Positions 50,765 through 59,019 of a DNA stretch of 64,000 nucleotides are shown one piece after another. A program made the position numbers and the translations under genes. Source of the DNA: Geothrix sp. (GTDB taxonomy: Bacteria > Acidobacteriota > Holophagae > Holophagales > Holophagaceae). The stretch lies in NCBI RefSeq assembly GCF_020622065.1, contig NZ_JAHRYQ010000002.1:1-64000 (forward strand), in the 5' to 3' direction. The notes below the pieces were generated by a model that was given only the letters and a program-made list of their open reading frames with translations, was not told the origin of the DNA and searched no databases. Within the stretch, counting starts at the first letter, position 1. Every line of letters starts with the position of its first letter.

Positions 50765-51426
50765 GCCTGGCCGAGCGCATCGAGGGGCTGCGGGCCCGCA
50801 TCCGCCGCGCCTGCGAGGCGGCGGACCGCGACCCGGGCGGCGTCGAGCTGCTGCCGGTCTCCAAGAAGCAGCCCCTGGCCCTGATCCAGGAGGCCGCGGC
50901 CCTCGGCTTCGGCCGCTTCGGCGAGAACTATGTGCAAGAAGGCGCCGACAAGGCCGCCGCGGCGCCGGACCTCGCCTTCGTGCTCCTGGGGCCCCTCCAA
51001 CGGAACAAGGCCAAGCCGGCCCTCCAGCATTTCGCGGAAATCCAGAGCCTCGACCGCCCCGAACTCGCCGAACGCCTGCGCCATCTGGCCGGAGAGCTCG
51101 GCGTCGTGCGGCCCGTCTGGATCCAGGTGGACCTCTGGGACGAGGCCACCAAGCTGGGCGGTTGTGCAGAGGCCGATCTGCCCCAGCTGCTCGCGGCCCT
51201 GAGCGGCGATCCGCATCTCCCCCTCCGCGGCCTCATGGCCATCCCGCCTCCAGACGACGGGGCCGCCTTCACCCAGCTGGCGGCCCTGCGCGAGCGCCTT
51301 CAGCAGGAGCTCGGCCTGCCCTTGCGCCTCAGCATGGGCATGAGCGCCGACCTCGAAGCCGCCGTGACGGCCGGCTCCGATCAGATCCGCATCGGCACCG
51401 CGTTCTTCGGTGAGCGCCGGTACTGA
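50761..51426 (+). CDS. yggS: YggS-family pyridoxal phosphate homeostasis protein
   Basis: A 221-residue PLP-binding protein with an alanine-racemase-like TIM barrel. The lysine that binds PLP lies in LLPVSKKQP (about residues 36-44). Other parts are FGRFGENYVQEG, LGPLQRNKAKPALQHFAEIQSLDRPE and the phosphate-binding MGMSADLEAAVTAGSDQIRIGTAFFG. It buffers free PLP and affects amino-acid metabolism. The GTG start overlaps the preceding gene's stop (GTGA). Confidence 0.94.
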   Translation: MSLAERIEGLRARIRRACEAADRDPGGVELLPVSKKQPLALIQEAAALGFGRFGENYVQEGADKAAAAPDLAFVLLGPLQRNKAKPALQHFAEIQSLDRPELAERLRHLAGELGVVRPVWIQVDLWDEATKLGGCAEADLPQLLAALSGDPHLPLRGLMAIPPPDDGAAFTQLAALRERLQQELGLPLRLSMGMSADLEAAVTAGSDQIRIGTAFFGERRY

Positions 51427-51510
51427 GGTGCCGGGCCACCTTCCCGGAGGTAGGCCTCGCGATCTTCGACGCTTCGTGATTGGATGACTCTCTCATCCTC
51501 CGGAGCCCAG

Positions 51511-51936
51511 ATGACCACGATCAAGACCGCCACTGCCACCCTTCCGGTCAGCGCCGACGCGCTCTACGGCTTCCTCTCCGACCTGTCCAAGCACCGCACC
51601 TTCCTCGAGCCGGCGGCCATGAACTTCCAGGGCGAGGCCGACCGGCACAGCTATGTCATCGAGGTCATGGGCATGAAGATGCCGCAGGAGCTCGTGGCCA
51701 AGACCCGCACACCTGGCCAGCTCGTGAGCCTGGTGCCCGGCGCGAAGAAGATGTTCGACCACGAGCTGCGCTTCGAGATCGCGGCGGCTGGGGAAGGCAG
51801 CACCCTGCGCTTGGTGGACGAGGCCGACATCCCCATGATGATGGCCATGATGGGTGCCGAAAAGCTGCTGCAGGGCCAGCTGGACTCGGCCCTGGCGCGA
51901 ATCCAGGAGCTGGCAGGCGAAGGGAAGCTGGTCTAG
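51511..51936 (+). CDS. SRPBCC/START-like lipid-binding fold protein
   Basis: A 141-residue protein whose pattern (TATATLPVSADALYGFLSDLSKHRTFLEP, then EDEAD-type DIPMMMAMMGAEKLLQGQLDSALARIQELA) fits the helix-grip SRPBCC fold. Ligand is unknown. The ATG at 51511 has GGAG 6 bases upstream; the in-frame ATG at 51484 lacks one. It is between yggS and the DUF4139 gene with separate spacing on both sides. Confidence 0.7.
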   Translation: MTTIKTATATLPVSADALYGFLSDLSKHRTFLEPAAMNFQGEADRHSYVIEVMGMKMPQELVAKTRTPGQLVSLVPGAKKMFDHELRFEIAAAGEGSTLRLVDEADIPMMMAMMGAEKLLQGQLDSALARIQELAGEGKLV

Positions 51937-52036
51937 GGGGTCTGGGAGGTGATCCTTAGCTGTTTCTTTGAAAGGATGTTCTTCCTCACGGCATGACCTG
52001 ATATCGGGCACCCTGCCCGTCCCTCCCGGAGATCCC

Positions 52037-53467
52037 ATGCGCCCTGCCCTGCTGCTCGCTGTCCTGCCGTCGCTTCTGGCCGCCCAGGAATCCGTCACCA
52101 CGCTCAAGGACCAGAAGGGCCTGGCGGTGACGATCTACAACGACAACTTGGCCCTGGTGAAGGACCTGCGGGAGGTACGGCTGCCCAGGGGCGAGGCCCG
52201 GCTGGCCTTCCAGGAGGTCTCGGCCCAGATCCGACCCGAGACGGCCCTGTTGCGCAACCTCACGGCCCCGAAGGATTTCTGGGTGGCGGAGCAGAACTTC
52301 GACTTCGACCTGCTCACCCCTCAGAAGCTGCTGGAAAAATATGTCGGCGAGAAAGTAACGGTGGTGCGCACCGTGCCCAACGACTCCGGCGCGGGGTCGA
52401 AGGAGGTGCGAGAGGAGGCCACGGTGCTGGCCACCAACAACGGCACCGTGCTGCAGTTCGCCGACCGCATCGAGACCAGCGTGCCCGGCCGCCTCATCTA
52501 TCCGAAGGTGCCCGGCAACCTGCGCGCCCGGCCCACCCTCGTCATCACCCTCAACAGCGGCGCAGACCGGGCCCAGCAGCTGGAGCTGAGCTACCTCACG
52601 GGCGGCCTCTCCTGGCGTGCCGACTATGTGGCCAACCTCGCTTCCGACGAGAAGACCTTGGATCTCAGCGGCTGGGTGACCCTCACCAACCAGAGCGGGG
52701 CCGCCTATCCCAACGCGACCCTCCAGTTGGTGGCGGGGGATGTGAACCGGGCCAAGGAGCGGCCCGACCGGGCCTATGCCGTGGGTGCCATGATGGAGAG
52801 GGCCATTGCGCCGGCACCCAAGATGGCCGAGGAAAGCCTCTTCGAATACCACCTCTACACCCTGGACCGCCCCACCACCCTGGCCGTGAACCAGACCAAA
52901 CAGGTGGCCCTGCTGAGCGCCAGCGGCGTGCCGGTGCGCAAGGAGTACCTGCTCCGGGGCCAGACCTACTACTACTCCGGCAGCTACGGCGACCTGGGCG
53001 AGAAGCAGAAGGTGGGCGTCTTCGTCGAGTTCGACAACAAGGAATCCAGCCGCCTGGGCATGCCCCTGCCCAAGGGCATCCTCCGCGTCTACAAGCGCGA
53101 CAGCGAAGGCCGCGCCCAGTTCGTGGGCGAAGACAATGTGGACCACACGCCCAAGAACGAGCTGGTGCGCCTGAAGCTGGGAGACGCCTTCGATGTGACC
53201 GCCAAGCGCAAGCAGACCGACTACAAGAGCCTGGGCCGCCAGGGGAAGTTCGGCAGCGTCCACGAAAGCGCCTTCGAGATCGTGCTGAAGAACGCCAAGA
53301 AGGAATCCGTCACCGTGAGCGTGCTGGAGCCCCTGCCGGGCGACTGGGAAATTCTGCAAAGCAGCCACCCCGCCGTCAAAGAAGCTGCCGGAACGGCCCG
53401 GTTCAAGGTGACCGTGCCCGCCGAAGGCAGCGCCACCTTGACCTATCGGGTGCGGGTGAAGTGGTAG
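52037..53467 (+). CDS. DUF4139 domain protein, exported
   Basis: A 476-residue protein. A signal peptide is at residues 1-17 (RPALLLAVLPSLLAAQE). The mature part has the DUF4139/mucoidy-type pattern: VTIYNDNLALVKDLREVRLPRGEARLAFQEVSAQIRPETALL (about 26-67), then LELSYLTGGLSWRADYVANLASDEKTLDLSGWVTLTNQSGAAYPNATLQLVAGDVN and the C-terminal LEPLPGDWEILQSSHPAVKEAAGTARFKVTVPAEGSATLTYRVRVKW. Function is unknown, with an outer-surface role suspected. ATG at 52037 has GGAG upstream. It lies 47 bases before the Bat-type operon. Confidence 0.88.
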   Translation: MRPALLLAVLPSLLAAQESVTTLKDQKGLAVTIYNDNLALVKDLREVRLPRGEARLAFQEVSAQIRPETALLRNLTAPKDFWVAEQNFDFDLLTPQKLLEKYVGEKVTVVRTVPNDSGAGSKEVREEATVLATNNGTVLQFADRIETSVPGRLIYPKVPGNLRARPTLVITLNSGADRAQQLELSYLTGGLSWRADYVANLASDEKTLDLSGWVTLTNQSGAAYPNATLQLVAGDVNRAKERPDRAYAVGAMMERAIAPAPKMAEESLFEYHLYTLDRPTTLAVNQTKQVALLSASGVPVRKEYLLRGQTYYYSGSYGDLGEKQKVGVFVEFDNKESSRLGMPLPKGILRVYKRDSEGRAQFVGEDNVDHTPKNELVRLKLGDAFDVTAKRKQTDYKSLGRQGKFGSVHESAFEIVLKNAKKESVTVSVLEPLPGDWEILQSSHPAVKEAAGTARFKVTVPAEGSATLTYRVRVKW

Positions 53468-53514
53468 GAGGGGTCTTCGAACTCCGGGCCTGAAATCCGC
53501 CATACTGACCTTCC

Positions 53515-54279
53515 ATGCCCCTTCCCGCCCGCTTTCTCGCCCGCCTGCGACGCCTGCCGCTGCGGTTGCGCGGGCGTTTGGCCGGGGGCACGGAGGGCTT
53601 GCATCCCTCCCGGTTCAAGGGCGCCGGCCTCACCTTCGTGGAGAACCGGCCCTATGTGCCCGGCGACGATCCCCGCTTCATCAACTGGCCCCTGACAGCC
53701 CGGGCCGGCGAGCCCATCCTCAAGCGGTTCGAAAGCAGCCGCGACCTGGTGCTGTGGCTGGTGGTGGATCCCTCGCCGTCCATGTTCCTGGGCGATCCCG
53801 TCTCGCCCCTGCGCTGGGCCCTGGAGCTCTGCGGCGCGGCCTTCGCCACCCTGCAGACCACGGGGGATCGCCTGGGCCTGATCGTTCCCGGGGATGGCCG
53901 CACGCCCGCCCTGCGCATCGCACCCAAACGGGGGCGCATCCACGGCCTCCGCATCCTCGAGACCCTGGCGGAACGGGGGCCCTCCCTCCCGACCGAGGCC
54001 GCCTGGCGTGAGGCGCTCGGCCACTGGGGCCAGCACGGGAAGGGCCACCGCCTCTGGCTCTTCAGCAACGGAGCGGGGTTGCAGGGCCTGGCTCCGCTGC
54101 TCAAGCCCCTCGCCACGCGGCATCGCCTGGTGTGGTTCCAACCCGAGGCGCCCGAAGATCGCCAGGGCATGACCTGGCCCGATCCGGGCTTCTCCCCCAC
54201 CATCGAACGGCAGCGCTGGGATCTGTTGGAGGATCCCGTGGTGAAGCTGAATGCGTGGCTCCGGGCGGGGGGAGCGTGA
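53515..54279 (+). CDS. DUF58 domain protein
   Basis: A 254-residue protein with the DUF58 core LHPSRFKGAGLTFVENRPYVPGDDPRFINWPLTARAGEPILKRFESSRDLVLWLVVDPSPSMFLG (about residues 26-91). DUF58 proteins have a VWA-like fold and occur with MoxR ATPases, TgpA-type transglutaminases and BatA/BatB; a MoxR gene is not in this window. It is the first gene of the Bat-type operon. CATACT lies 8 bases before the start. Overlaps the next gene by 1 base (TGATG). Confidence 0.9.
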   Translation: MPLPARFLARLRRLPLRLRGRLAGGTEGLHPSRFKGAGLTFVENRPYVPGDDPRFINWPLTARAGEPILKRFESSRDLVLWLVVDPSPSMFLGDPVSPLRWALELCGAAFATLQTTGDRLGLIVPGDGRTPALRIAPKRGRIHGLRILETLAERGPSLPTEAAWREALGHWGQHGKGHRLWLFSNGAGLQGLAPLLKPLATRHRLVWFQPEAPEDRQGMTWPDPGFSPTIERQRWDLLEDPVVKLNAWLRAGGA

Positions 54280-55103
54280 TGGAGGCCGGAGGTTCCTCCA
54301 ATGGCCCGTCCATGCCGGGAATTCGCCTGCGAATTCCCGGCACGATCCTGATGCTGGCGAACCTGGCAGCCTCCGCCGCGCCCGCGTGGAAAGCGCCGGC
54401 CCAGCTGAACCTGGGCGAACTGCAGGCGCTGGAGCTGCGGGAGGAGGACCCCACCCGGCCCGCCCTGCCGCGCCCCACGGTGGAGGACCGCCTGGGCCCG
54501 CTGCGTCTGCGCGCCATGGAACCCCTCCCGGATGGCCGGGGCTGGCGCTTCCAGGTGCAAGCCCTGGAGCCGGGCCCGGCGGTGATTCCCGCGCTGGATC
54601 TGGGCAACGGGCAGCGGAGCCCGGAACTGCGCCTGGAGGTGCCCCGCACCATCCCCTACGGCGGGCCCTGGGTGGGGTTCGGCGGCGGCAATGACGATCG
54701 CCTGCCGGCCATCCCCTTCCCCTGGGCCTGGGCCTCCCTGCTGCTGCTGCCGCCCCTGGCCCTTCTGGCCTGGGGCATCCGCCATTGGCGTCAAGGCTCC
54801 GGCCAGCGCCGCCTCCGCCATGCGGCCCTTGGCTTCCGGCGCCAGTGGCCGCCCGTGAACAAGGACCGGGCGACCCTGGACGCCGCGCATGGCATCGGTC
54901 GGGACCTGCTGGCCGCCCGCTTCGGGGAGGCTGCCCGGGCCTGGGGGCCCGCGGAGTTCCAGGCCCGCAACCTCGACCCCTGGGACCAGTGGGCGAAGAG
55001 CCTCGATGCGGCCCGCTTCGGCCGCACGGAGCCGCCCTTCCCCGCCTCCGACCCCCTGCTGGCCGCCCTGGACACCCGCGGCGGCGGAAAGGAAGGCGCA
55101 TGA
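54279..55103 (+). CDS. exported membrane protein of a Bat-type operon
   Basis: A 274-residue protein with a likely signal peptide (LRIPGTILMLANLAASAAPAW, about residues 17-37) and one C-terminal membrane helix (WASLLLLPPLALLAWGIRHW, about 150-170), then a cytosolic helical tail. Its place between DUF58 and BatA fits the small BatD/DUF4381-like proteins of these operons, but residues cannot be matched to one family. ATG at 54279 overlaps the DUF58 stop; an ATG at 54312 would start right at the signal peptide. A perfect 13-bp hairpin covers this second start. Confidence 0.72.
   Translation: MEAGGSSNGPSMPGIRLRIPGTILMLANLAASAAPAWKAPAQLNLGELQALELREEDPTRPALPRPTVEDRLGPLRLRAMEPLPDGRGWRFQVQALEPGPAVIPALDLGNGQRSPELRLEVPRTIPYGGPWVGFGGGNDDRLPAIPFPWAWASLLLLPPLALLAWGIRHWRQGSGQRRLRHAALGFRRQWPPVNKDRATLDAAHGIGRDLLAARFGEAARAWGPAEFQARNLDPWDQWAKSLDAARFGRTEPPFPASDPLLAALDTRGGGKEGA
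54314..54341. repeat. perfect 13-bp hairpin at the start of the third Bat-type gene
   Basis: Arms 54314-54326 (GCCGGGAATTCGC) and 54329-54341 have a two-base loop. It begins right after the alternative start ATG at 54312. It may hide the start or be a structured RNA signal. Confidence 0.6.
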
Positions 55104-56056
55104 TCGGCCTGCGCCATCCCCTGCTGCTGCTGGTGGCCGTGCCCCTGGTGATCTGGGCCTGGCGCGTGGTCTACCGCTGGGGAATCCCCGCTTCGCGTCC
55201 CTCGGGTCGCCTGGCGCGGCTCAGTTCCCACTGGCTGCCTCCGCTGGTGGCTCTGACCCTGGGCTTGGCCGCAGCCGGTCCTGAATGGCGACGCCCCCTG
55301 CGAGGCCTCGCTCCCGTGGTGGATTTCGCGGTGGTGCTCGATGGCAGCAGCAGCATGCAGATTCTCGACCGGCCGGACGAGGATCGCTGGCACGCGGCCC
55401 GCCGCACCCTCGCCCAGTTCGTCCTGCGGCGTCCCGAGGACCGCTTCGCGCTGGTGCTCTTCAGCGCCCACCCGGTGACCCTCAGCCCCCTCACCTCGGA
55501 TCACACGCGCCTGCTGCGGATGCTGGCCCGGCTCGACCTCGACAGCCGGGACGACGGCACGGCCATCGGCTCGCCCCTCATGACCGCCGTGCGCCGCCTG
55601 GAGGACAGCCCCGCCCGGAGCCGGGTCATCCTGCTCATCACCGACGGCGTCCAGAACCGCGGCCGGGTCACGCCCCAGGAGGCGGCGGAGGAAGCCCACC
55701 ACAACGGCATCCGCATCCATACGGTGGCCCTGGGCACCGACGGCGAGAGCCTGGTGCCCCTGGAGGGCGGCGGCTTCGCGCGTCTCCGCGTGGAAGTGGA
55801 CCACGCCACGCTCAAGGAGATCGCCCACCTCACGGGCGGGGAGTCCTTCAGCGCCGAGGATCCGGGCGGACTCGCCCGCAGCCTGGCCGCGGTGGATCAA
55901 TTGGAGAAGACCCTCCTGCCCGTGGATCCACCCACCGAGGGCCAGCCCCTGGCCCGCTGGTGCCTGCTGGCCGCCGCCCTGCTGATCCTCCCGCTGGCCC
56001 TCGACCTCGCCTTCAAGCGGGGTCGCCCGCGGCCCGCCTGGGTGGTGGGACCATGA
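55100..56056 (+). CDS. batA: BatA-like VWA-domain membrane protein
   Basis: A 318-residue protein with two N-terminal membrane helices (residues 5-22 and about 47-61), a VWA domain and a C-terminal helix (CLLAAALLILPLALDLAF). The MIDAS is VVLDGSSSMQILD (DxSxS at about residues 78-82), with the second element in DGTAIGSPLMTAVRRL and a third in LITDGVQNRG. Such proteins form a membrane complex with BatB/BatC, linked to envelope stress or oxygen tolerance. The ATG overlaps the preceding stop (ATGA). Confidence 0.92.
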   Translation: MIGLRHPLLLLVAVPLVIWAWRVVYRWGIPASRPSGRLARLSSHWLPPLVALTLGLAAAGPEWRRPLRGLAPVVDFAVVLDGSSSMQILDRPDEDRWHAARRTLAQFVLRRPEDRFALVLFSAHPVTLSPLTSDHTRLLRMLARLDLDSRDDGTAIGSPLMTAVRRLEDSPARSRVILLITDGVQNRGRVTPQEAAEEAHHNGIRIHTVALGTDGESLVPLEGGGFARLRVEVDHATLKEIAHLTGGESFSAEDPGGLARSLAAVDQLEKTLLPVDPPTEGQPLARWCLLAAALLILPLALDLAFKRGRPRPAWVVGP

Positions 56057-57573
56057 ACCTGCCCTTCACCCACCCGGGCCTCCTGGCGCCCTTCGGCCTC
56101 GCGATCCTGCTGGTGCTGGGGCTCGCCCTCCGCGCCCACCTGCAGCCGGGTCTGGGTGTGCAGGTCGTGGGCCAACGACCGCTCTGGCAGGGACTGGGCC
56201 TGGCCCTGATCCTGGCCGGCCTGGGCCTCGGCCTGGCGGAGCCCCGCTGGGGCCTGCCGGAGTTCCCGCGGCTCACGGTCCATGTGGTGCTGGATGCCAG
56301 CCGATCGATGGCCGTGCCCGATGCGGAGGGGCGGACCCGGTGGGAGGCGGCCGTGACCGCCCTGGATCGCATCTGGTCCCACCCCCAACCCGGTATCCGC
56401 TGGGGCCTGGACCTGCTCACGGGCGACGCCATCCCTGTCCAGCCTCCCGGTGAGGATCGGACCCTCCTCCGGGAAGCTCTGCGCGCCGTGGCCCCCGGCG
56501 ATACCGGATCCCCCGGCACGAGCCTGGGCCGGGGCCTGCCCCAGGTGGCGGCCCAGGCGGACCGGGACACTCCGGCAGTGATCCTGCTGCTCAGCGACGG
56601 CGAGGAGACCTGGGAGTCACCGGAGGAAGCCCTGCCCAGGGCCGTCGAGGCTCTCAAAAAGGCCCGGTTGCCCGTCTGCGTGCTCGCCTACGGGGACGGC
56701 CAACCCCATGCGGTGCCGCCCCGGACCGGCGCCCAGGCTGCAGTCTCCAGTGCCGAGCCCGCAGTCAGCACCGCCCATCCCGACTTCCTCGCGCACCTCG
56801 CCCAGGCCACGGGCGGGCAGGTGTTCAAGGATGGCGAGGCTGCCGCCGCGGGACTTCAGGCCTTGGCCGCGGGGAAGCTACCCCTGCCGGCCCGGCGCTC
56901 CCTCCAGCCGGCGCACCCCGAAGCTGGAGCCTGGCTGGCCCTGGTCGGGCTGGCCCTTTGGCTGGCCTTCGCCGGGAAGCCCATGGCCCGCTGGCGCCCC
57001 ATCTTGCTCCTGGCCCTGGCGCTGGCCGCGCCAGCCCTGCGCGCCCAGAGCCCTCCGGGGCGGCTCTGGGCCCCGGCCAGCGTGAAGGCGTGGTTGGCCC
57101 AGCGGGCCATCGAGGGGGGCGATCTGCCCGGAGCCCGGCACTGGCGCCCCTCGGACGCCAAGCCCGCCCATGTCCTCCTGGCCGCCCAGATCGACCTGCG
57201 GACCGGCTTCCCCGAGGATGCCCTGAAAGTCCTCTCCCCCTTGGTGGGCCAGGGCTCCCCGCGCCCGGTTCCCGCCTGGCGGGCCCCGGCCCTGCTGCTG
57301 GCCGCCCGCGCCCACCTCGATGCCCAGCGGCCCGCCGAAGCCCGCGCCCTACTGGAACGGCTGCTCCTGGAACAACCGGGTCAGCGGGAGGCCATCCACG
57401 ATCTGCAGACCCTTGTGCGGGACGCCACGCCCCCGCCACCGCCCGATCCCAAGAAACCGCCCCCGCCACCCCCGCCCCGCCCCAGCATGGGCGCCCAGCA
57501 GGACGAGCTGGAGGGTCTCAAGCAGCGCCTGCCCAAACCGCCGAAGTCGGCGGGTGGAGTAAGGGACATCTAA
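56053..57573 (+). CDS. BatB-BatC-like fusion: VWA membrane protein with periplasmic TPR tail
   Basis: A 506-residue protein. Residues 1-75 hold two membrane helices. The VWA MIDAS is VLDASRSMAVPD (about 79-90), followed by PGTSLGRGLPQV and LLLSDGEETWESPEEALP. A helix (WLALVGLALWLAFAG) ends the BatB part. At residue 311 MARWRP starts a second hydrophobic stretch ending ALRAQS, which looks like an internal signal peptide, so the fusion join is visible. The BatC-like region has two TPR pairs (about 345-430), then a Pro-rich tail (PPPPPDPKKPPPPPPPRP). A start with GGGAAG at 56983 might also produce free BatC. The gene ends the operon. Confidence 0.87.
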   Translation: MNLPFTHPGLLAPFGLAILLVLGLALRAHLQPGLGVQVVGQRPLWQGLGLALILAGLGLGLAEPRWGLPEFPRLTVHVVLDASRSMAVPDAEGRTRWEAAVTALDRIWSHPQPGIRWGLDLLTGDAIPVQPPGEDRTLLREALRAVAPGDTGSPGTSLGRGLPQVAAQADRDTPAVILLLSDGEETWESPEEALPRAVEALKKARLPVCVLAYGDGQPHAVPPRTGAQAAVSSAEPAVSTAHPDFLAHLAQATGGQVFKDGEAAAAGLQALAAGKLPLPARRSLQPAHPEAGAWLALVGLALWLAFAGKPMARWRPILLLALALAAPALRAQSPPGRLWAPASVKAWLAQRAIEGGDLPGARHWRPSDAKPAHVLLAAQIDLRTGFPEDALKVLSPLVGQGSPRPVPAWRAPALLLAARAHLDAQRPAEARALLERLLLEQPGQREAIHDLQTLVRDATPPPPPDPKKPPPPPPPRPSMGAQQDELEGLKQRLPKPPKSAGGVRDI

Positions 57574-57583
57574 AGGGGATCAA

Positions 57584-57609
57584 AAAAGGCGGCCAGATGG
57601 CCGCCTTTT
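57584..57609. terminator. bidirectional terminator of the Bat-type operon and the thioredoxin gene
   Basis: An 11-base stem (AAAAGGCGGCC / GGCCGCCTTTT) with a 4-base loop lies between two convergent genes. Confidence 0.88.
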
Positions 57610-57634
57610 CAAGGTCCAGGCTGAAAACCGTCAG

Positions 57635-58042
57635 CTACTTGCTACCCAGCCAGGCGGCGAACTCGGTGCCGGTGCGGAAGGCGCCGACCTGGCGGCGGAT
57701 CTCCTTGCCGTTCGCGTCGAGGATGACCAGGGTCGGGAAGGCGCTCAGCTTGAACTGGTCGGCCAGCTTGGTGCCCTCAGGAAGGGGGGTCCCATCCCGC
57801 TTCTGCACCAGGGCCGAGTAGGGTACGACCTTGGCCAGGGCGGCGGCACCCTCGGCGCTGGGGAAGACATTCTTCTGCAGGTGCTGGCAGGGCCCGCACC
57901 ATTCGGCCCAGAGGTCCATGAAGATGACCTTCTTTTCGGCCTTGGCGCGCTTCAGGGCAGCCTGGTAGTCGTGCTCCCACTTCACGGGTCCCTGGGCCAC
58001 CAGGGGCGCGGCGATGAGCAGGAGGGCGGCGAGGGACTTCAT
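57635..58042 (-). CDS. exported thioredoxin-fold protein
   Basis: A 135-residue protein with a signal peptide (residues 1-17, SLAALLLIAAPLVAQ) and the active site WAEWCGPCQHL (about residues 48-58). The cis-proline is in FPTLVILD. The ATG at 58042 has GGAG upstream, whereas an in-frame ATG at 58096 would remove the signal peptide from the N-terminus. It is periplasmic, so a role in cytochrome c maturation or disulfide reduction is possible. It is divergent from the next gene. Confidence 0.88.
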   Translation of the reverse strand: MKSLAALLLIAAPLVAQGPVKWEHDYQAALKRAKAEKKVIFMDLWAEWCGPCQHLQKNVFPSAEGAAALAKVVPYSALVQKRDGTPLPEGTKLADQFKLSAFPTLVILDANGKEIRRQVGAFRTGTEFAAWLGSK

Positions 58043-58209
58043 GCTAGGACTCCGGGAAAGGGGCGGCCAGGCCGCATGGGGTTTGGATGGCGACAACCGG
58101 AAATTCGTTCCGACCCATCAGGATACCCAGGCTAATCCTCCAGGATGGCAGTCCGTAATCCCATGCGACCGGCAAGTGCCGAACCCCATCCCCACCAAGG
58201 AGGCCGCCC

Positions 58210-58560
58210 ATGCGCGCCATCATGATTCCGCTGGCCCTGGCGGCCAGCCTCAGTCTTCCCCTGGCCGCGCAGAGCGCGCGGTTCATCAAGGTGGACATCG
58301 TCTCCAAGACGATGATGCAGCACCACCACAAGCAGAAGGGCGTGGACGGCCCCACGGAAGTCCACATCCGCATGCCCATCAGCCTGGCCAAGGGCGTCCT
58401 CGACATGGCCGGCGAAGGCGAGATCAAGGTCAACGGCGAGACCAGGAAGGGCATGAAACCCGAACAGCTCCAGAAGCTGTTGTCCGACGCCAAGGCCGGC
58501 GACCTGCTCCTGGAAATCACCACGGATAAGGGCGATCACGTCCGCGTCACCGTCGAGTAA
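58210..58560 (+). CDS. small exported protein of unknown function
   Basis: A 116-residue protein with a signal peptide at residues 1-20 (IPLALAASLSLPLAAQ). The mature part has a His-rich turn (MQHHHKQKG) and a beta pattern with a helical middle (VHIRMPISLAKGVLDMAG), then KLLSDAKAGDLLLEITTDKGDHVRVTVE. I do not recognise it. AAGGAGG is 8 bases before the ATG. It has its own terminator, so it is a single-gene unit. Confidence 0.72.
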   Translation: MRAIMIPLALAASLSLPLAAQSARFIKVDIVSKTMMQHHHKQKGVDGPTEVHIRMPISLAKGVLDMAGEGEIKVNGETRKGMKPEQLQKLLSDAKAGDLLLEITTDKGDHVRVTVE

Positions 58561-58585
58561 CCGGGAGCCCGGTCCGTGCTACTTC

Positions 58586-58607
58586 AAGCCCCGCTCCGGC
58601 GGGGCTT
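58586..58607 (+). terminator. terminator after the small exported protein gene
   Basis: A 9-base stem (AAGCCCCGC / GCGGGGCTT) with loop TCCG and the tail CTTTGT follows the stop by 25 bases. It lies directly before the 4HBT thioesterase. Confidence 0.8.
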
Positions 58608-58614
58608 CTTTGTG

Positions 58615-58626
58615 TAGGCTGGAGCC
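58615..58626 (+). promoter_or_regulatory. putative leaderless promoter of the 4HBT gene
   Basis: TAGGCT, then GGAGCC, then ATG. The same hexamer and spacing occur in front of prmC. A TGTG sequence precedes the hexamer. Confidence 0.45.
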
Positions 58627-59019
58627 ATGGAATCCCTGACCGAACTCCGCGTGCGCTATGCCGAGACCGATGCCATGGGCATCGTCCACCACGCCACCTA
58701 TCCGGTGTGGATGGAACTGGGGCGCAGCGACTTCCTGCGCGAGCTCGGCCAGAGCTATGCCGAATGGGAAGCCCGCGGCGTGCGGCTGGTGGTGAACGAG
58801 ATCCGGGTGCGGTTCCGCGCACCGGCCCGCTACGACGAGCTGGTGCAGGTGCGGACCTTCCTCCGGGAAACCGGGCGTCGCCGCATCGTGTTCGGGTACC
58901 GCATCGAGCGGGACGGGGTCCTGCTGGCCGAAGGCGAGAGCACCCACCTGGTGGCGGGCTCCGACAATCGCGCCCGGGTGCTCCCCGAGGATCTGCTGAC
59001 CCTGGTTCAGCGGCCCTGA
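58627..59019 (+). CDS. YbgC-like acyl-CoA thioesterase (4HBT hotdog fold)
   Basis: A 130-residue hotdog-fold enzyme. The active-site block RYAETDAMGIVHHATYPVWMELGRSDFLRELG (about residues 9-40) is typical of the 4-hydroxybenzoyl-CoA thioesterase/YbgC family, with the catalytic Asp in ETDAMG. The central strand region RVRFRAPARYDELVQVRTFL follows. YbgC-type enzymes act on short acyl-CoAs or ACP and are often near the Tol-Pal genes, but these are absent here. Its 3' end overlaps the GAF gene by 13 bases. Confidence 0.93.
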   Translation: MESLTELRVRYAETDAMGIVHHATYPVWMELGRSDFLRELGQSYAEWEARGVRLVVNEIRVRFRAPARYDELVQVRTFLRETGRRRIVFGYRIERDGVLLAEGESTHLVAGSDNRARVLPEDLLTLVQRP

